The translations under genes and the position numbers were made by a program. From Glossina fuscipes (taxonomy: Eukaryota; Arthropoda; Insecta; Diptera; Glossinidae), in the NCBI RefSeq assembly GCF_014805625.2, contig NW_023998440.1, positions 1,169,762-1,233,761 of the forward strand: a stretch of 64,000 nt of DNA. The letters run 5' to 3'. Under the pieces are notes generated by a model. It did not search any database and had not been told where the DNA came from. It saw only the letters and a program-made list of their open reading frames with translations. Shown here piece after piece: positions 36,286-49,995 of the stretch; position 1 is the stretch's first letter, and each line of letters starts with the position of its first letter.

Positions 36286-38965
36286 GTAAGGCCCTATATT
36301 TTATTAGCTCGTACATGTTTACGTACGTCCATCCATATATACGATATAAATGTGTATGTGTACATTGTTTTAATTGGATTAATGTTGATTTCGTAATTCA
36401 CCATTTTTCCTTTAAGTACACACTCACTCTCTAACGCTCGGGTATCTCTCCAATGTAGCCTACATCGTCTTTAGTAAGTACTACATTAAATTTCTTGCGG
36501 ATATATGGAATCTCAGAAGGACTCACTTTTCATTAGATCAAGCGTATCAAAATCATTTCACTCGTTGTGTTCGTTTGATGTCCGTCCAAGTACTTTGTGC
36601 TCAACCAGTTCACGCAGATTACGTTCGATCTATTCATTTTTAAGACCATATGCAGTAGATCCCTATATAGCACGATGTCTTACGCGTTTTTAAACGAATC
36701 ACCTTGATTATATAAATTTGTGACCCATTAACAGCATAACACAACCAACTTGGTTCTTATACTTAAAATAAAGCTGATTTTATGCCAAAGTTGATTCTAT
36801 ACCCTGTACTACGTATGATCCCTTTTCGACTGCGATTTTACTGGATACGCCAATCTTGGATCCTCAAACCCATACACTCTCTATCTTACGTGAACGAGCG
36901 CCTTAATTTGAAGAGAAAAGCATATAACGAAAATTTGTCATTTTGAATCTCTTTCAACGATACAATATCAGTGAAGAACAATATCTTCTAAGTTCTAAGA
37001 AAATGCTGAAATTGGGCATAGAAAGAAGAGCCATTTTTAGAAAACCTTTTTAAGTAAAGCTCTGAAACATACTAATTTATTTTGTCTTAACAAAGGCTCA
37101 AAGCTGCTTCAGACTAGTAATAGGTTTCATTTTCAAAGTTCACGTATCAAACTTTCATTATAAGTTTACTCATGAACAGCAAACCTTCATGTGACAATAA
37201 AGTGCAACGAAGCTGCAGGACCTTTAAATTGTAATGCGGCTATCGGACGGATATCTTCAAATAAACAACCCTTCATATCGGGCTGAAATTTATGATAATT
37301 GTTAAACGTTAGATTATAAAATGGTGAACTAGTGTAACGTGTTCAATGATGGGCTTTCTCGAATACAACATTTGTATTTGGTCTTCATTGTCTTCATTAA
37401 TGCGAAAGCATCTATTTAAGCAATTACGTGCAATCATTTGCATAACTATTCTCCTATTTGTGAACTATTATTGTCTTATTCTTTGTCTGATTTTCAATGG
37501 TCTAATTAGGTTTTGCTGGAAGAAGTAATCGATTTTCACGAACACATTTACTTCGTTCACCTCACCAAATATGCAAGATTTGGCAATTCAAATATAGTAT
37601 GATGCTGGAAGTGCAGTTTATTAACAAACACGCTTCATTATAATTGTTGACGTTACCTTATTACAACCGTTTGAATTCGTTACGATTCTAATGACCTTAG
37701 ATCGAACTAAGTGGATTTTGCAAAAGTCTAGGAGCTGTCCTCAAGTAATGTTTCATTGCCTTTGCCTTTCAGGGTCAATGCTGCCCGATAGCGCAAAAGT
37801 GCGACAGATGATAAATAAAATAAAAAATAAACTTTTTATAGTATTATCCATGTTTACGAAACTCTGCGTAAGAATTCTACATATGCTAAATTTTAGAAAG
37901 TCAAGCGCTGCATTATTTCTTGACATAAAAATCCATGCATCGTAAGGCAAAAAATAGAAAATACCCTCCGAAGTAAATATAATGTGACGAATTTTTTGTT
38001 TAAATTCAATCTCTTCAACTATTGCTGAGATTAAACAGTGAGAGTTCCAACGACCTGCCACGGTAGTCAGTTAGACCTTTTTTAACTACTGACCTTCAAA
38101 AAACGTGTGTAAAGCCTGTAAAGTTAAAAAGTTTTTCGTTGATTTTTATTTAGAAAAAAAGAACCTGCCAACCGCGATACCGATGGCATGCAGCTATTTT
38201 TGCCAAACTGGATCAATTGCACGCGTAGTATTTGTGAAATTGTTGCATTGGCAAGAAAGAAAGCAAAACCTATCCAGAAGCTGACACTTGGGCCTATTAG
38301 AAATTTAAAGTCAAAAAATATGAGTGCTCTGTCCACGTCACATGTCCACAATATATAGAAGAAACTGAACCATCGCTCGGAAAACACCCGTCGTTTTCTT
38401 ATATTTTCATCTACAAATTTCGAGGCCATGAAGATATTTCAAGTGACCAGCTAGGTAGATAAATATGTATATATATATATAACATAACCACAAAAAGAAA
38501 TAAATAAAATCCTAATCCCAATTTCTTTCCAAATGAAGTCCAATTTACTCCAACACAAATTTCTATGTTCTTCACTCGATTGCAAATAAATTGAAAATAC
38601 ATTTTAGATTAATTGTGGCCGCGCTAGTCAACGGATCGAGACCAGTTACGAATCGAAACTGCAGGCGGTTTTGATGAACTTTTAATTAGCAGATTTCCTG
38701 AATTAGCATATTTCCCGAAATATATCCAGGAGATCAAAAATATACAAAAATTGTCGGTATTTTTCGACGCTGCCTCACTTTCCAATTTCTTGTGGGTGCG
38801 TCTTTGTGGAACGATCGCCACAATCGTTTACACTTTGAACTCTTAGCTAATCAAAAAATGGTGCTCTTAAATTTCAACTCATCATCTTCACCTGTGCGAG
38901 CATGACAAATTGGGGAATATTGATAGAGATGCGTAGTTGTAATGTTACAGTAGATTGACATCTTC
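36286..38965. other. No recognised gene
   Basis: Several hydrophobic frames occur on the minus strand (38821-38624, 38602-38411, 38429-38124, 38061-37753). They overlap, have no shared splice structure and carry the Phe/Ile/Leu bias expected from random AT-rich DNA. A decayed membrane-protein gene cannot be excluded. Confidence 0.35.
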
Positions 38966-39520
38966 GCTAGTAAGAAAATTGTATTTGGTCATGACCGAAT
39001 CTTTCATATTCATCACCGTTATCCGAGAGAAGTCGAATGAAGTTAAAAAACTAACTTTTCATTCTCCATAATAAAAGTTTTTGTCGCATAGGCGTGTAGA
39101 CGTTCTAGGCGTGTCCTTTGAGAAGTTTGGATTACTTCCAAATTCTTCTGCAAAGGCGATGTACCTTTAAACTTTTGCAAGTTTATACGCTATGGTTTAT
39201 GAGTAACAATCAAAAAATCAATCAATTTTTTATTCCTTTTGGAAAAGAGAAGAGTCTTCACTTTACGTAGTACTGTAGGCGTGCCCTTAGAATGAGTTAG
39301 CCCATTTTAAAAATAACCTGCGTCTGAAAACTTCCAATATATTTGCCATATTTAAAATCGATAGACTGACTTCTGTGGCGAGTAGAATGTTTAAAACAGA
39401 AATTACGCAGACAGACAGACATACATGCGTAACTCCACTCTGAATTTGACCAGACCGGATCAAAAATATGTACACTTTGTGGGGTCTCTGAAGCTTTCTA
39501 TGGCGATGGGTTTAAAAATG
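38966..39520 (-). repeat. Dispersed repeat A, near-complete copy, minus orientation
   Basis: It reads AGTAAGAAAATTGTATTTGGTCATGACCGAATC, CACCGTTATCCGAGAG, CCATAATAAAAG, TAGGCGTGTAGACG, ACGCAGACAGACAGACATACATGCG, TGTACACTTTGTGGGGTCTCTGAAGCTTTC, GGCGATGGGT: the full set of family blocks in reverse order. This uninterrupted copy shows that the 16.1-17.7 kb copy was split by the retroelement relic. Confidence 0.7.
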
Positions 39521-40041
39521 TGTCAATACATGGTCCACTACCAGCAACAGATTAGAATTTCGAATTTTTTGTAAAGCAAACGGATTATCAATAAAATTTA
39601 TATATGATCTCAACAAATGTGAAATGCGATATTAAGTTAATAACGCGTGCTCGTGTACTGAAGCCACAATGTTGGCCTACAAGTATTGCCTAGGAAAACC
39701 ACCTTAATCGCAATTGGCACTTCTCACTGTAGTCTGTTTAAATTCGAAAATCCCCAAATTAATCGCTGAGAAGTGGCCTGTACTATAACAAAATCATGCT
39801 TTTGATTTTAAAACAACAGAAGTTTGGGCATACAACGTGAAGCTCAGTCTTGAGTATTTCTTTAAAAAGACTCGGTACCAAATTAAAATTTCGCAGCAAA
39901 ATGCGACCAGTTGTTTGGCTGGGCTCTTTTCTCAAGTTTATACAATTATTTGAAAAGTGCTCCCAAGTCGTTCAAAAATGTGATTTGAAGGTTATGTAAC
40001 TAAGAAGTGGATCCATGGTCATTCCTGGAACGACACATTGT
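39521..40041. other. No feature seen
   Basis: Short AT-rich spacer between two oppositely oriented repeat A copies. Confidence 0.45.
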
Positions 40042-40492
40042 ACGCAAGTTGGCTGAGGGACATATTCGTTTTCTCAAAACGTTTGCAATGCCCGGAGGGA
40101 AGGTTCAAAGTATCAGCATCAAATTCCAAATCGATTTAAGCATACCCACGGACAGACGTCCATCTGTGCAATGTCTGCTGTACACATTCTCCTGATCGCA
40201 AAAATGAAGATACCGTTTAGGAACTTGCAAAGGAATTTAAAAATTACCATAATTTCTCAAAGCGCACACCTATGCTACAAAACTCTTGCTTTCCGCGTTT
40301 CTCACTTGTTACTCATACTGTACAATACGCACACCATATAAGTTTTCACATTTAATCTATAAATAGAAGAAATCGTCCGCATCCACCCAATATTATAGAG
40401 CGTGACAATTTAATATTCTCCTTTTTTTAGGAGCACTGTGACGGGCTATAAAAGATTCGTTTACAATTGAATATAATTTTCTTACTTGTTCT
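40042..40492 (+). repeat. Dispersed repeat A, near-complete copy
   Basis: It starts GGACATATTCGTTTTCTCAAAACGTTTGCAATGCCCGGAG and ends with AGGAGCACTGTGACGGGC, GAATATAATTTTCTTACTTG. It lies about 520 bp from the minus-oriented 38.97 kb copy, forming a tail-away inverted pair. Confidence 0.7.
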
Positions 40493-42600
40493 TATTAGCT
40501 TTGTTGAAAGCTACACTAATGAGCAGTTATAATCGACGTAATAAAATTTAATAAATACCTGATGTACTGCGGTAGAGCGATCGCCAGTTCTCTGCAGAAA
40601 TATAATATAAATTGTTTTTTTTTTTTTATCTCTGATGGTTCTCTACAAGGCACGGAGGCACAATTTGTACTAAAATGTTCTATTTTATATATCGATCATT
40701 TTGCGTGATTATTTGCTTTTAGTGCGAATGTTTGTTATATTAAACGCTTATGAAAAATTAACTCTTCGATTGTGCTTCGAGTGATTATGAGTCAATTAAT
40801 TTATTGTTGTCGCAGTTTTATCTGTATAAGAATACGCAGATGAGTATACAGTTCAAAATAAATAAAATGCAAACATTTTTCTATAAATGAAATCACATAG
40901 GCAGAGACAAAGATTTGGATGGCTCTAGTCAGCGAAAAATTTAAGCGTGCCAGTGCTCAATGAAGAAAATTGTAAACAGGGGGAAAAAGAGTAGAGAGAG
41001 AGACAGAGGGAGACGCTAAGAGAGATAAACTAAGATATAATTTTAACACTCAATCCATTGCATACCTTAAAACAGATAAATGCGCTCTTTTCCACTAAAT
41101 TTCATTCGTGTCTCACGAGGTCATTTCTGCATAGGCTTCGATCTATGTTGTGATAACTCGATTCGTCACTTAATTTTTTATAATTACTATAAAATTTGTT
41201 ATTATTCTTCACATTTCAGTAAACACAAACGTGTATAAAATCTTTGTATGAAAAATTTGCGACTATTTTGCTACTGACTGTCGATTTATTTTGTTCTAAT
41301 ACTTCGATTAGATAGCATTAATCTTAATCTTAATCTTGTATTAATCTCAAAAAAATTAATTGCAAAATTTACTACCGCTTGTATATATTTATTTAATGCC
41401 ATTAACATTGCCATAATTTTTTCATATGTTACTTTTATGTTATATACCGACTGAAAGCGCAAACGATTGATGATTCAGACGGAATTTGAAATGTACTAAT
41501 CTATTGCAATAAGATGAACTAGAAACTGTTATCTAAGTTATCTATACGACGCATTACTTTCGTCGAACAAGAGAGTCCACAAGTTTTTGAAGCCAAGTTG
41601 TGATATCCAAAATGGGTAAAAATTATGTTGCGCGACTTACCTATCACACGAATTCGTAAATTAAAGTTACCACAATCGACCGTATTCACCCAAGTAGTGA
41701 AACAAATCAATTTTTTATTCATATTTAAAACATAGGAAGCAAGAATAAGGGAAATAACATTTTCTAAATCGTTCACATATAAAGAAGGGTGTTTTCATAC
41801 CAAGTTTCGAACTAACGTCCTTTTGAAGTGGAAAATGTTATTAATCCATAATCATTTTTGGAAAGTTCTTGGGTGGATTTTTTCTTTTTTATTTTTAACT
41901 AAGCCTCACTTGCCAAATCGATTAAGTCCATAAGACGACAAGTACTGTGTTACTGCATATGCATACTTTATCTGATAACACATGGAAAGTATTATATGGA
42001 ATACGGGTAGCGCAACCGTTACTATAATTTTTCGGGATTATTGGAGTTAATCGCTTTGCCAAGTGACAGAAAATTATTAATTCAAATTCAGTCTTCGAAT
42101 AATTTTTTTATTACGCAAGCACTTAATTGAAAAGGTTTTAGAAATGACACGATTAATAACAATTTTGTTGCTGGCACATAATATAACGAGTATTGCTTTA
42201 TTTAAATTAATTTGTCATCAACATAAACGATGTCTTCATCGGTACAAGTGATGGCTTCTTCCTTAGCTGCTTATTTGCGCTACCGTCATGTGAATTTGTG
42301 CTTAAAGTTTTACAATACTCGTGTTTAAGAGGAATAAGTCCATCGTACCTATCCTCCTCCCTTCCCTTGTCGCAGTTCAGCCTGTTGGATGCAATAAAGG
42401 GCAAGACAACCACTACACATATTCTTGTATTGACGGCATTAAATTTTGTGTCTTCATCCAACACATAAGAGGTGAGATTTCGACTTTTCTGATTTCATGC
42501 AATGCGTTTTCAAGCAATTTACTGCGAGTTATGTTTTTATTAAGATCGTGGTATCCGAAATTGTAAACATATAGATCTCACTTACAGTAAGCTGCCGATA
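40493..42600. other. No recognised gene
   Basis: AT-rich sequence. A purine-rich run at 40980-41030 (AGAGAGA) and three ATCTTA units near 41318-41335 are simple sequence. The opposing frames at 42207-42566 are mutual shadows with no domain. Confidence 0.45.
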
Positions 42601-42780
42601 TAGCGAATTTTGGAAAGAGTAAAGCTTTTTCAAAGTCAAAAGAAAATACAAAGATTTCTTCGGATGCTCCGTTCCGATCTGCAGCCATATGAATACGAGC
42701 CTGTCCAACCCTCTGCAAGCGAGCGTCCTTTTCGAATTTTGCCGTCCTCATTCTCTCACTATCCGAAGACACAATTTTTA
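42601..42780. other. GC-richer patch with opposing open frames
   Basis: At about 42650-42775 base composition rises and both strands stay open. Plus reads MLRSDLQPYEYEPVQPSASE; minus reads ARLQRVGQARIHMAADRNGA. The plus reading is faintly reminiscent of short motifs in transposon-derived insect proteins, but I cannot assign it, and no splice sites define it. Confidence 0.2.
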
Positions 42781-45180
42781 TTTATAGAGAGTCCCAAGCA
42801 TTGAATGCATTTTCGGACGGTTCCTTGAAATGCAAATTAAAGTCAATCGAAAATACCTTGTAATGGTATTTTTTTTCCACTGGGTTTATATTTTTTTCTG
42901 CACATTGTGCAATGTCGTCTTCGTACGTTTTCTGATTTATAATCTATATTTCTTGCACTTGGCTTGTGTGAGCGATAACAGTTCTCGATTAACTCAGACG
43001 ATGAAATTGAAAAAACAACTTTCGCATACTCCGTAGCAGAGGAAGAGAGGGCAGTGGTTTAACTAGATTTTTATTATTATTTTTAAATTAATTATTTAAT
43101 GGTCAAAAGAATGTTATCGTTAAGTGGTGCTGATACTTGTTACTAGAGAAATTCGTTTTGGATATAGACAGTTAAGTGCTTTGATATTAAGATTTAATAA
43201 AACGGAGTTAACCGGTTTGGGCAGTGAAGTCTTCAATTATCAAATATTTATCTACGGCTTATCAACATAGCTTGAACTACTTTAAGAAAATTAAGCCTAT
43301 AAAATAACGGGACCCAACTTGATACTCGTTACTTCAGCTTAGCGACGGGAATTTAATCCTTCGTTAGAAGATTTCGGAGATTGGAACTTGCCTTCTTTTT
43401 GGACACGAAAATTGGTAAAGAGACATCACACAAAAAAATTTAGGTCAATTTAGAACATTATTCTGAACTGACGGGCATAATAAAAGATTGGTCGATGAGA
43501 AAATTTAAGGTTTTGTCCGACACCTTTTAGATCCGATACGAACGCTTATACATGTACTAACTTAACCAGTTAACTGTCTCCGACAAATGTATCCGTCATG
43601 AAAGCTCTATCCGATCTTATATTTCGTTATCATTCTGAATTTTCCATAATAAGGTATTTTAGACAATATGTTTGTCATTTTGTCAAGTCGTTTGATTACA
43701 ATTTATTGATTATAATTTCATAATACACACTTTGTGTTTGACGAATATATGAACTAATCGCTGCAACGACCGACGCACTTAGCTGTTTAAGTTTTAGTTT
43801 CCACTATTTTGCCTGCGTTACTTGTCGAATTTTGTTTCATCAGTGATACTGCAAGTAAAAAAGGAAGGATTCAATCCGAAATTGTTTTTCTCACCTTCTT
43901 ACCATCATCCATTTTCAGTACAATCACTGACACGTCATTGGCTGTCTATTTCTGCCAAAGAATGGTAAACTCGTTCTTTTCACCTTTTAGCGATTTTTCA
44001 GCAAACCAACACTTAGGCATACAGTTGGAGATAACAAAAATCGTTCTTCTCTCTTGAGCAATATGGCTGGAAATTTTATATTCGAAAGCAATATTCGTAG
44101 TTAGTTTCCGTTAAACAGGGCTGCGAGCTTATGAGAATCTCAGAAAAAGCGAAAAAAATTTTTAATACATTATTTTAATGTAACAATTAGTATACCATTT
44201 CACGCATGCGTAGTTCAACACAAAAAGTTACAAAAGGTTCACCTAAGAGGTGTTATAATCCCAAGTAGAAATTGGTTCTAAAACTTTCCTTCAATTTTCT
44301 TCGTAAATAAGAACAAAAAAACAAAAAGACGATCATAAGTGTATGATTTTTTCGAAATCAAGAAGTGTCTAAACTTGTGATTATATCTCATAACGCAAGA
44401 CGTATGATGACCGTGATTTTGCTCGGATTTCGGTTATCAAACTCATTGCACAACATATAATAGACTTGATTGCGTGATTACCTATGTAGGGAAATCTTTG
44501 TAAATTCTGCACCCCGTGAAGCGACTACGCAAATTTGTCCAGAGTAAGGTATTAATTTATTCGGCATAAGTTAAATGGTAGGGAAGTTTTATTTTTATTT
44601 TTCTCATAACTATGTGCCGAGAATTGAATTAACGGTATATTAGATTCTTTAGGGTGTATTCTATTTATCTTCTTCCTTTTTGTTTTCTTCTTTTAAGCAA
44701 GTGTAACGAATTTTCTTCTTTTTTGTCCCTAGTGTTAAAAATGTGTTATTAATTTGTAACGCCTTTCACTTCTTTCAATTGTTCTGTCTGGTGTCGCATT
44801 TTAATGGTCTTTCTGTTGTGTGTGTAGTGCAGTTTCCGCTCATTGCAAATCGATGTGTGTGGCTTTACAACGATATATGTATGTTTTTAATTATTGCCGA
44901 CAAAGTGTAACAGCAACAGGCAAAACAAGACACTTTCATCACTTGAGTGTCAAAAACAGCAAACTAGGAAAATGCCAAATGAAATAACGCAATAAACTAA
45001 AGCTACTCGTTTAACGCAGACCTCGGTGTAAAAAATATGCATATGAAAACAATGTAAGGCTCGTTTTTCCTTCGCCTTTTAAACTTTTCAATGCGTTTTT
45101 TTTTTTCTTTTTTAAGCAGTAGGCGTTTTACATTTAGACGTCGACGTTTTTAGGTTGCAAATGGTTTCTATACATACATT

Positions 45181-45187
<7 letters not shown>
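42781..45187. other. No recognised gene
   Basis: AT-rich sequence with T-rich runs. No gene, RNA or defined repeat was recognised. Confidence 0.45.
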
Positions 45188-45212
<25 letters not shown>

Positions 45213-45213
45213 T
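45188..45213. repeat. (AT)13 microsatellite
   Basis: Perfect dinucleotide run. Confidence 0.95.
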
Positions 45214-47731
45214 TATGAATGGGTTGTGTAGATGGCGGCTTTTGCACTTTTATGTGTCTTAAGTTTCTTCTAATGTCTGGTCTAGTTGTTGTTGCTGTTA
45301 GCATGTCATTGCCATCAAAATCATTTTTATGAGATCAAAACTCTTAAGAGTTTTTTCTTATAACTTGCAAAGCCCACACGCATCTAGCCTTGCTTGTATG
45401 CATCGCCGATTAACTTAAAAAACCACAAGCTGCACAAGAGATAGATGCTCATAATATATTCCCGCTTGCATCTTCTCCTTCACTCTTATTATTATTATTA
45501 TATATTTATTTATTTATATATATATATTTTTTTTTTTATTCTCTTATACAACCATAGAGTCAGTCAACCATATGTTCGGTATTATGCTTTAATCGCTTGT
45601 AGATGGAAGTTGCTTTATGCTTGCTGACAGCTTAGACTCTTAGGCTCCAGCAATTCACACCAACTCATTTTCAATACACATGCATTCACTTTTTTTGGTC
45701 TCTTTATTTATTCTATAAATTCTCGATATATGGGTGTTCAGTTATTTTTGTGTCTTTCCATCGGCACCTGTTTTTCCCTCTCTTTTAAATTTAACATATG
45801 TAAATGTTTTGCGCGAATGGTTTGCTTTAGTTTGTCGTCTGTTTTACTTTTCTTTCTAACTGACCATAAAATTTTTAATGTCATGCCTGTTTTTGTCTAC
45901 ATTTTTCTCTTTCGTTTTATGGGCTTTTGTTATCATGTTATGTTTTTTTTTTAATTTTAATTTATTTTGAAACATCTTTTAATGAACAGATAAAAAAAAA
46001 AAATTCATTTAACGTTTGATCGAAGCACTTTCTTTTTTTCCCAAAGCTTTCATATTTTCATATTTTTGGATCGCTTGTCGTTAGCGCTCTCTGGAATTTT
46101 GGTTAGCGGGAAAAATTTAAAACTTCGGCAGAATAAATATAAATAAAAAATCGATGCATACCGCTTTGCACCGATGTCTAAAATCATGGCCATAGGTTTC
46201 GTCAATTTTAAGCCGCGATCGCGCTCTTCTAAGTATGATTAAATAGGGCTTGTTTTCCGCCTTTTTTTACAAGTGATGAAAAGCTTGACAGATTGCATTT
46301 GTGTTGCATACAATCGAACAAGTGTTTTCCTGATCTAATTATTGTGAGCTCTCGATTCTTGTTAGATGTCTTACGGTCAGCTACTGTACGATCTGTCATT
46401 CTTTAGACGGAAGGAATTGTGGATGCTGCTTGTGCTGAGAGAGGTAGAGAGGAGATAAACGTAGATTTAAGTTTTAAAAGAAAACGTTGTTTGAAGAAGA
46501 AAAAAGTTTTTTGCAAACTACTAAAAAGAGATGCCGCTATGTAACCATTCTTGTGAGGCATCTTTAATTAAAGAATTAAAGTGTAGCCAAGTTAGCAAAC
46601 CAATAGATCCTTGCCGGCCTTCTTCTTTGGAAGCTGTGTCAGTTGCTTTTCTATTGTGCACGTGCATCTATACAGAATACGCTCGTTCTTAATCAATCAG
46701 GAAGTATTTATCTTAAATTTCAACCTCCTATCTTAATTTGGCCCATTTTGAACCATTTGAGTGGAAACAGACATATGCAGGCCATCGGTCCTAGTATTAA
46801 TCTACGTATCTATATCTAAAGTAAGGAGTTCCGATTAAGGGTTTCGAGGAGTGTACATTTTGGAATGATTGGCAAGTGTGTACATGAAAAGTACATTCTT
46901 TGGATTAAAATTGAGGCATTCTCTTATAAATGATTAGCGTTGTAACTAACTTTTACTTTTTTAACCTTTGCAACCCAATATTGAGTATGCCTTACACCAC
47001 TTCCTAGGTGCACCGAGGGTCGACATTATATTATTTGAGTTTAATAGTTAAGGAGTTAGAGGTAGATAAAACAAAAAAAGACTAGGACTTGCAAGTGTTG
47101 AAAATATTCTATCCACCTGTTTAGGATGATATTTTGAAAAAGTTGTACAAAATAAGAAAAATGTGTGAGATTTTATGTGACGTTGTGAAAAATCGTCTAA
47201 AATTTTGAAATACGTTATAGGCATGTTTTCCATTTCAGTTCATTTTTTAACAAGTTTTACTGTTAATCTACAGTTAACGAGCTAAGGACTTGTTGCTCTC
47301 TATTCAAATAGCCTACTTTCATTCCACGAACATACTTTTCGCGGAAGCGTCTCTTTCACTGCATGCGTGAAAAGTGCAATATGACTTTTTACACTATAGG
47401 TGTTACGAAAATGACCGAGAAAATGCAAGGAAATTGATCATCCTTTAGACGATAGCGTTATTAATAACAAAATCGTCATTCTTCACACTTTTGGCAAAGT
47501 CACTCAAAGTCACTTTTTTCTAACCGCTCGATGATGCTACGCTAATATGTTGCTGTTTGGAAAGTCTTTTTACAACACGGGGACTTGTTAGAGTCTTCAT
47601 CTGGCAGCGTTTTGTTTCGACGGATGTACATTGTTTGGAGCACTTGTAGAGAAGCTTAAAATTTCAAAGAAAGAATTTCCCCATTATTTGGAAGCCTTGG
47701 AGCATCTCTTACGCACTAGCTTTCCTCTTAA
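45214..47731. other. No recognised gene; short repeat B terminus near 47.0 kb
   Basis: T-rich sequence with (TTA)n and (TTTA)n runs near 45486-45535. At about 46975-47025 the minus strand carries AAGTGGTGTAAGGCATACTC, the terminal motif seen at the ends of repeat B copies. No gene recognised. Confidence 0.4.
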
Positions 47732-48230
47732 CACTAGGACTACCGCATGATTAATGCAACTTTTTTAAACTTTTGAGTTTAAAAATAATTGTTACAAGAC
47801 TTATAACGTTCCTGTATTGGATGATGGTTTCTATTTATAGGAAAAGATCTTTAAATAATCATAATTAAGTTTCCTATACCTTATCTAGTTTTCGGGATAC
47901 CGACGATGGATGGCTGATTTTGCGAAATACATTCATGGGACTAAAATTAATGGACGAAAATATGAAAAATTTCCTGTCGTTCTTTCAAGCTTGTCTTAGT
48001 TTCGAATATGCTGCTGAATATGCACCGTGGGCGCGCATGCAAACAGACCATAATCAATTTGATAAACTGCGGTTCTTAGCCAATTAACGAATGTTTATGA
48101 GAAATTTCAGTTCTTTATTGTCATTTTTGCGACTTCAACCATGTCACAAAAATTCTGGATCAAAATGGCCAATTACAAAAGAAAAAGGTGTATGGAAAAT
48201 GTCGTATGCAAATCATCGGCAGTTCTAGTG
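47732..48230. mobile_element. Non-autonomous DNA element with piggyBac-like ends (MITE), 499 bp
   Basis: The left end CACTAGGACTACCG (47732-47745) directly follows TTAA. The right end is CGGCAGTTCTAGTG (48217-48230), whose reverse complement CACTAGAACTGCCG differs at two of 14 positions. Similarity extends inward (left GCATGATTAATGCAAC, right ATGATTTGCATACGAC). The bases after the right end are TTCA, one change from a TTAA duplication. TTAA targets with CACTAG- or CCCTAG-type ends are characteristic of the piggyBac superfamily. The interior has no open frame, so mobilisation would have needed a transposase from elsewhere. Confidence 0.6.
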
Positions 48231-48709
48231 TTCAATATCTGATGTTATTTAAAAGTTCGTTCACAGTTTTAACAAATATTACCGGCCTATGACTTCTTAG
48301 TACTAACTATGTTTTCGAGCGTTTCGTACGCTGCAAATGCTACGCCAATTTGTTCCAGCAAGGTCGCAGGGCAACTTTCCTGCTTTATATTTATATTAAG
48401 AGCAAGAGCACGAAGACTGGCAACTGACTGTAGACTTGAACTTTAAAAATATTATTTTGTCTATCGTGGAGAGACTGGCAGAACGGATATGGATCTCAAA
48501 TTTGCTTTCGGGTGCACAAAACTTAATAGAACAAAGAAAATTCTTTAAAAAATTGAATAATTAAATAATTAATCACAATAAACTTTATCAACACTTAAAA
48601 TTTTTATGTTAATAAATATCGATGACAGGCAACGATGCTGTGGTAGACAAATTATAAATTTATACGTATTTTTCACTTAAATAACTGAATTGAGAAAACG
48701 CTGAAAAGT
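48231..48709. other. No feature seen
   Basis: AT-rich flank of the element, ending at a CAGC microsatellite. Confidence 0.45.
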
Positions 48710-48733
48710 CAGCCAGCCAGCCAGCCAGCCAGC
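48710..48733. repeat. (CAGC)6 tandem repeat
   Basis: Six perfect tetranucleotide units. Confidence 0.95.
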
Positions 48734-49939
48734 TATAATGACAACAGCACAGTATGGCTGCAGAGCAAGTAGGTGGTCGTCGTTGGTTACTGTTTGTTTT
48801 AATTTTATGATATTATTTTTGGTGCATTTACACTCTCGCTCGCTACATTCGCTAACAATAATATTTCATTTATTTGATTGTCAATTTGTATGACAGCTTA
48901 AGTGTCATAAAATGTCAGAAAAATTGTCTTTAGCATGCATGAATTTACAGATACGATGAGGCGTTAACGATTGTGTTGTAGGGCACATGCAGAGCACATG
49001 TAAAACTGTTGGAGTTTGTTTTTAGTTTTGGGCGTTGAATTTATTGATAAATTTTCAATTTAATAAGGTGTGAGCATGCGTAACGACTTTTTATGTGACA
49101 GATTAAATGGAAATTTGCTTTATCTCTATGCAGCTCACTGAAAGGGAACGTACGCTAATGCGATGTGAAAAAGATCGAAAAACAAACAGCCAATAATAAA
49201 CAAGAAATTTTATTACAAGTGTAGAGAAAAAAAAAAAAAAATGATAAGAAATTTAATTTTGATATTTCGAACCATATTTTGCTTCAATGTAAGCAGTTGA
49301 CCTCAATTTTTTCAAAATTCACAAACCTTGATTTTATTATGAAGTAAAAGTTTACCCATTTACTAAATGACTTTGTACACTAAGCGATGCTTCTCTTGTT
49401 GCAAAGCAACAGTTTACTGCAGCTGTTGGTGATGGCTTTTAGTTTAATATCAAGGAAATGGCAGGCAAGAAATTACTCTTTTCTGTTCAGTACATTTAAT
49501 AAGGAACTTATTACAATGCAAGCATAAGGAAGTGTTTGTATATATATATAAACAGAAATTGATTTACTTATGTACGATTATTAGATATTGAGCTATTCAG
49601 AAAAATTTAGAATACTTTTAAGTGAAAACAAAGTAAAACTACATTAGTGAGCGACGCGCTATTAAATATCCTACACCACACCACATTTATTCATTAGATA
49701 AAAATTTTGAAAATAACGCGTTGTACGGGAAGTGGTCGTGAAAGCTTCCTGATCGAATCCACTTTCTATAGTTTTCGTTGTTGTTCCAAAGTAAGCCAGC
49801 GTATCGAACTTCGTCGCAATATCTCCAAACCTTCGGGCTGTAGGTTGCATCCAACAAAACAATAAGGTCAAACAAGGTTAAAACGATTCAGAAAGCGGGT
49901 CGATCTGAAGTCTTAAGCCAAGCCTTCTGGATGTTGCAT
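48734..49939. other. No recognised gene
   Basis: AT-rich sequence. The two minus-strand frames at 49671-49875 overlap each other and match no family with confidence. Confidence 0.4.
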
Positions 49940-49995
49940 GAATCCACGCAAACTTAATATACCCTTGTACCTCAAATGGTGTAAGGTGTAATTAA
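49940..49995 (+). repeat. Repeat B terminus fragment
   Basis: AATATACCCTTGTACCTCAAATGGTGTAAGGTGTAA is the clearest version of the terminal motif also seen near 5.42, 47.0 and 50.56 kb. Confidence 0.45.

Noticed and set aside
37753..38821. A gustatory-receptor-like membrane protein on the minus strand
   Set aside because: Hydrophobic frames overlap, have no consistent splice sites and no receptor signature; expected from AT-rich DNA.
49671..49875. Remnant of an IS5/DDE-type transposase
   Set aside because: Only about 15 residues in one frame were suggestive (ARRFGDIATKFDTLA); no catalytic motif or second block.
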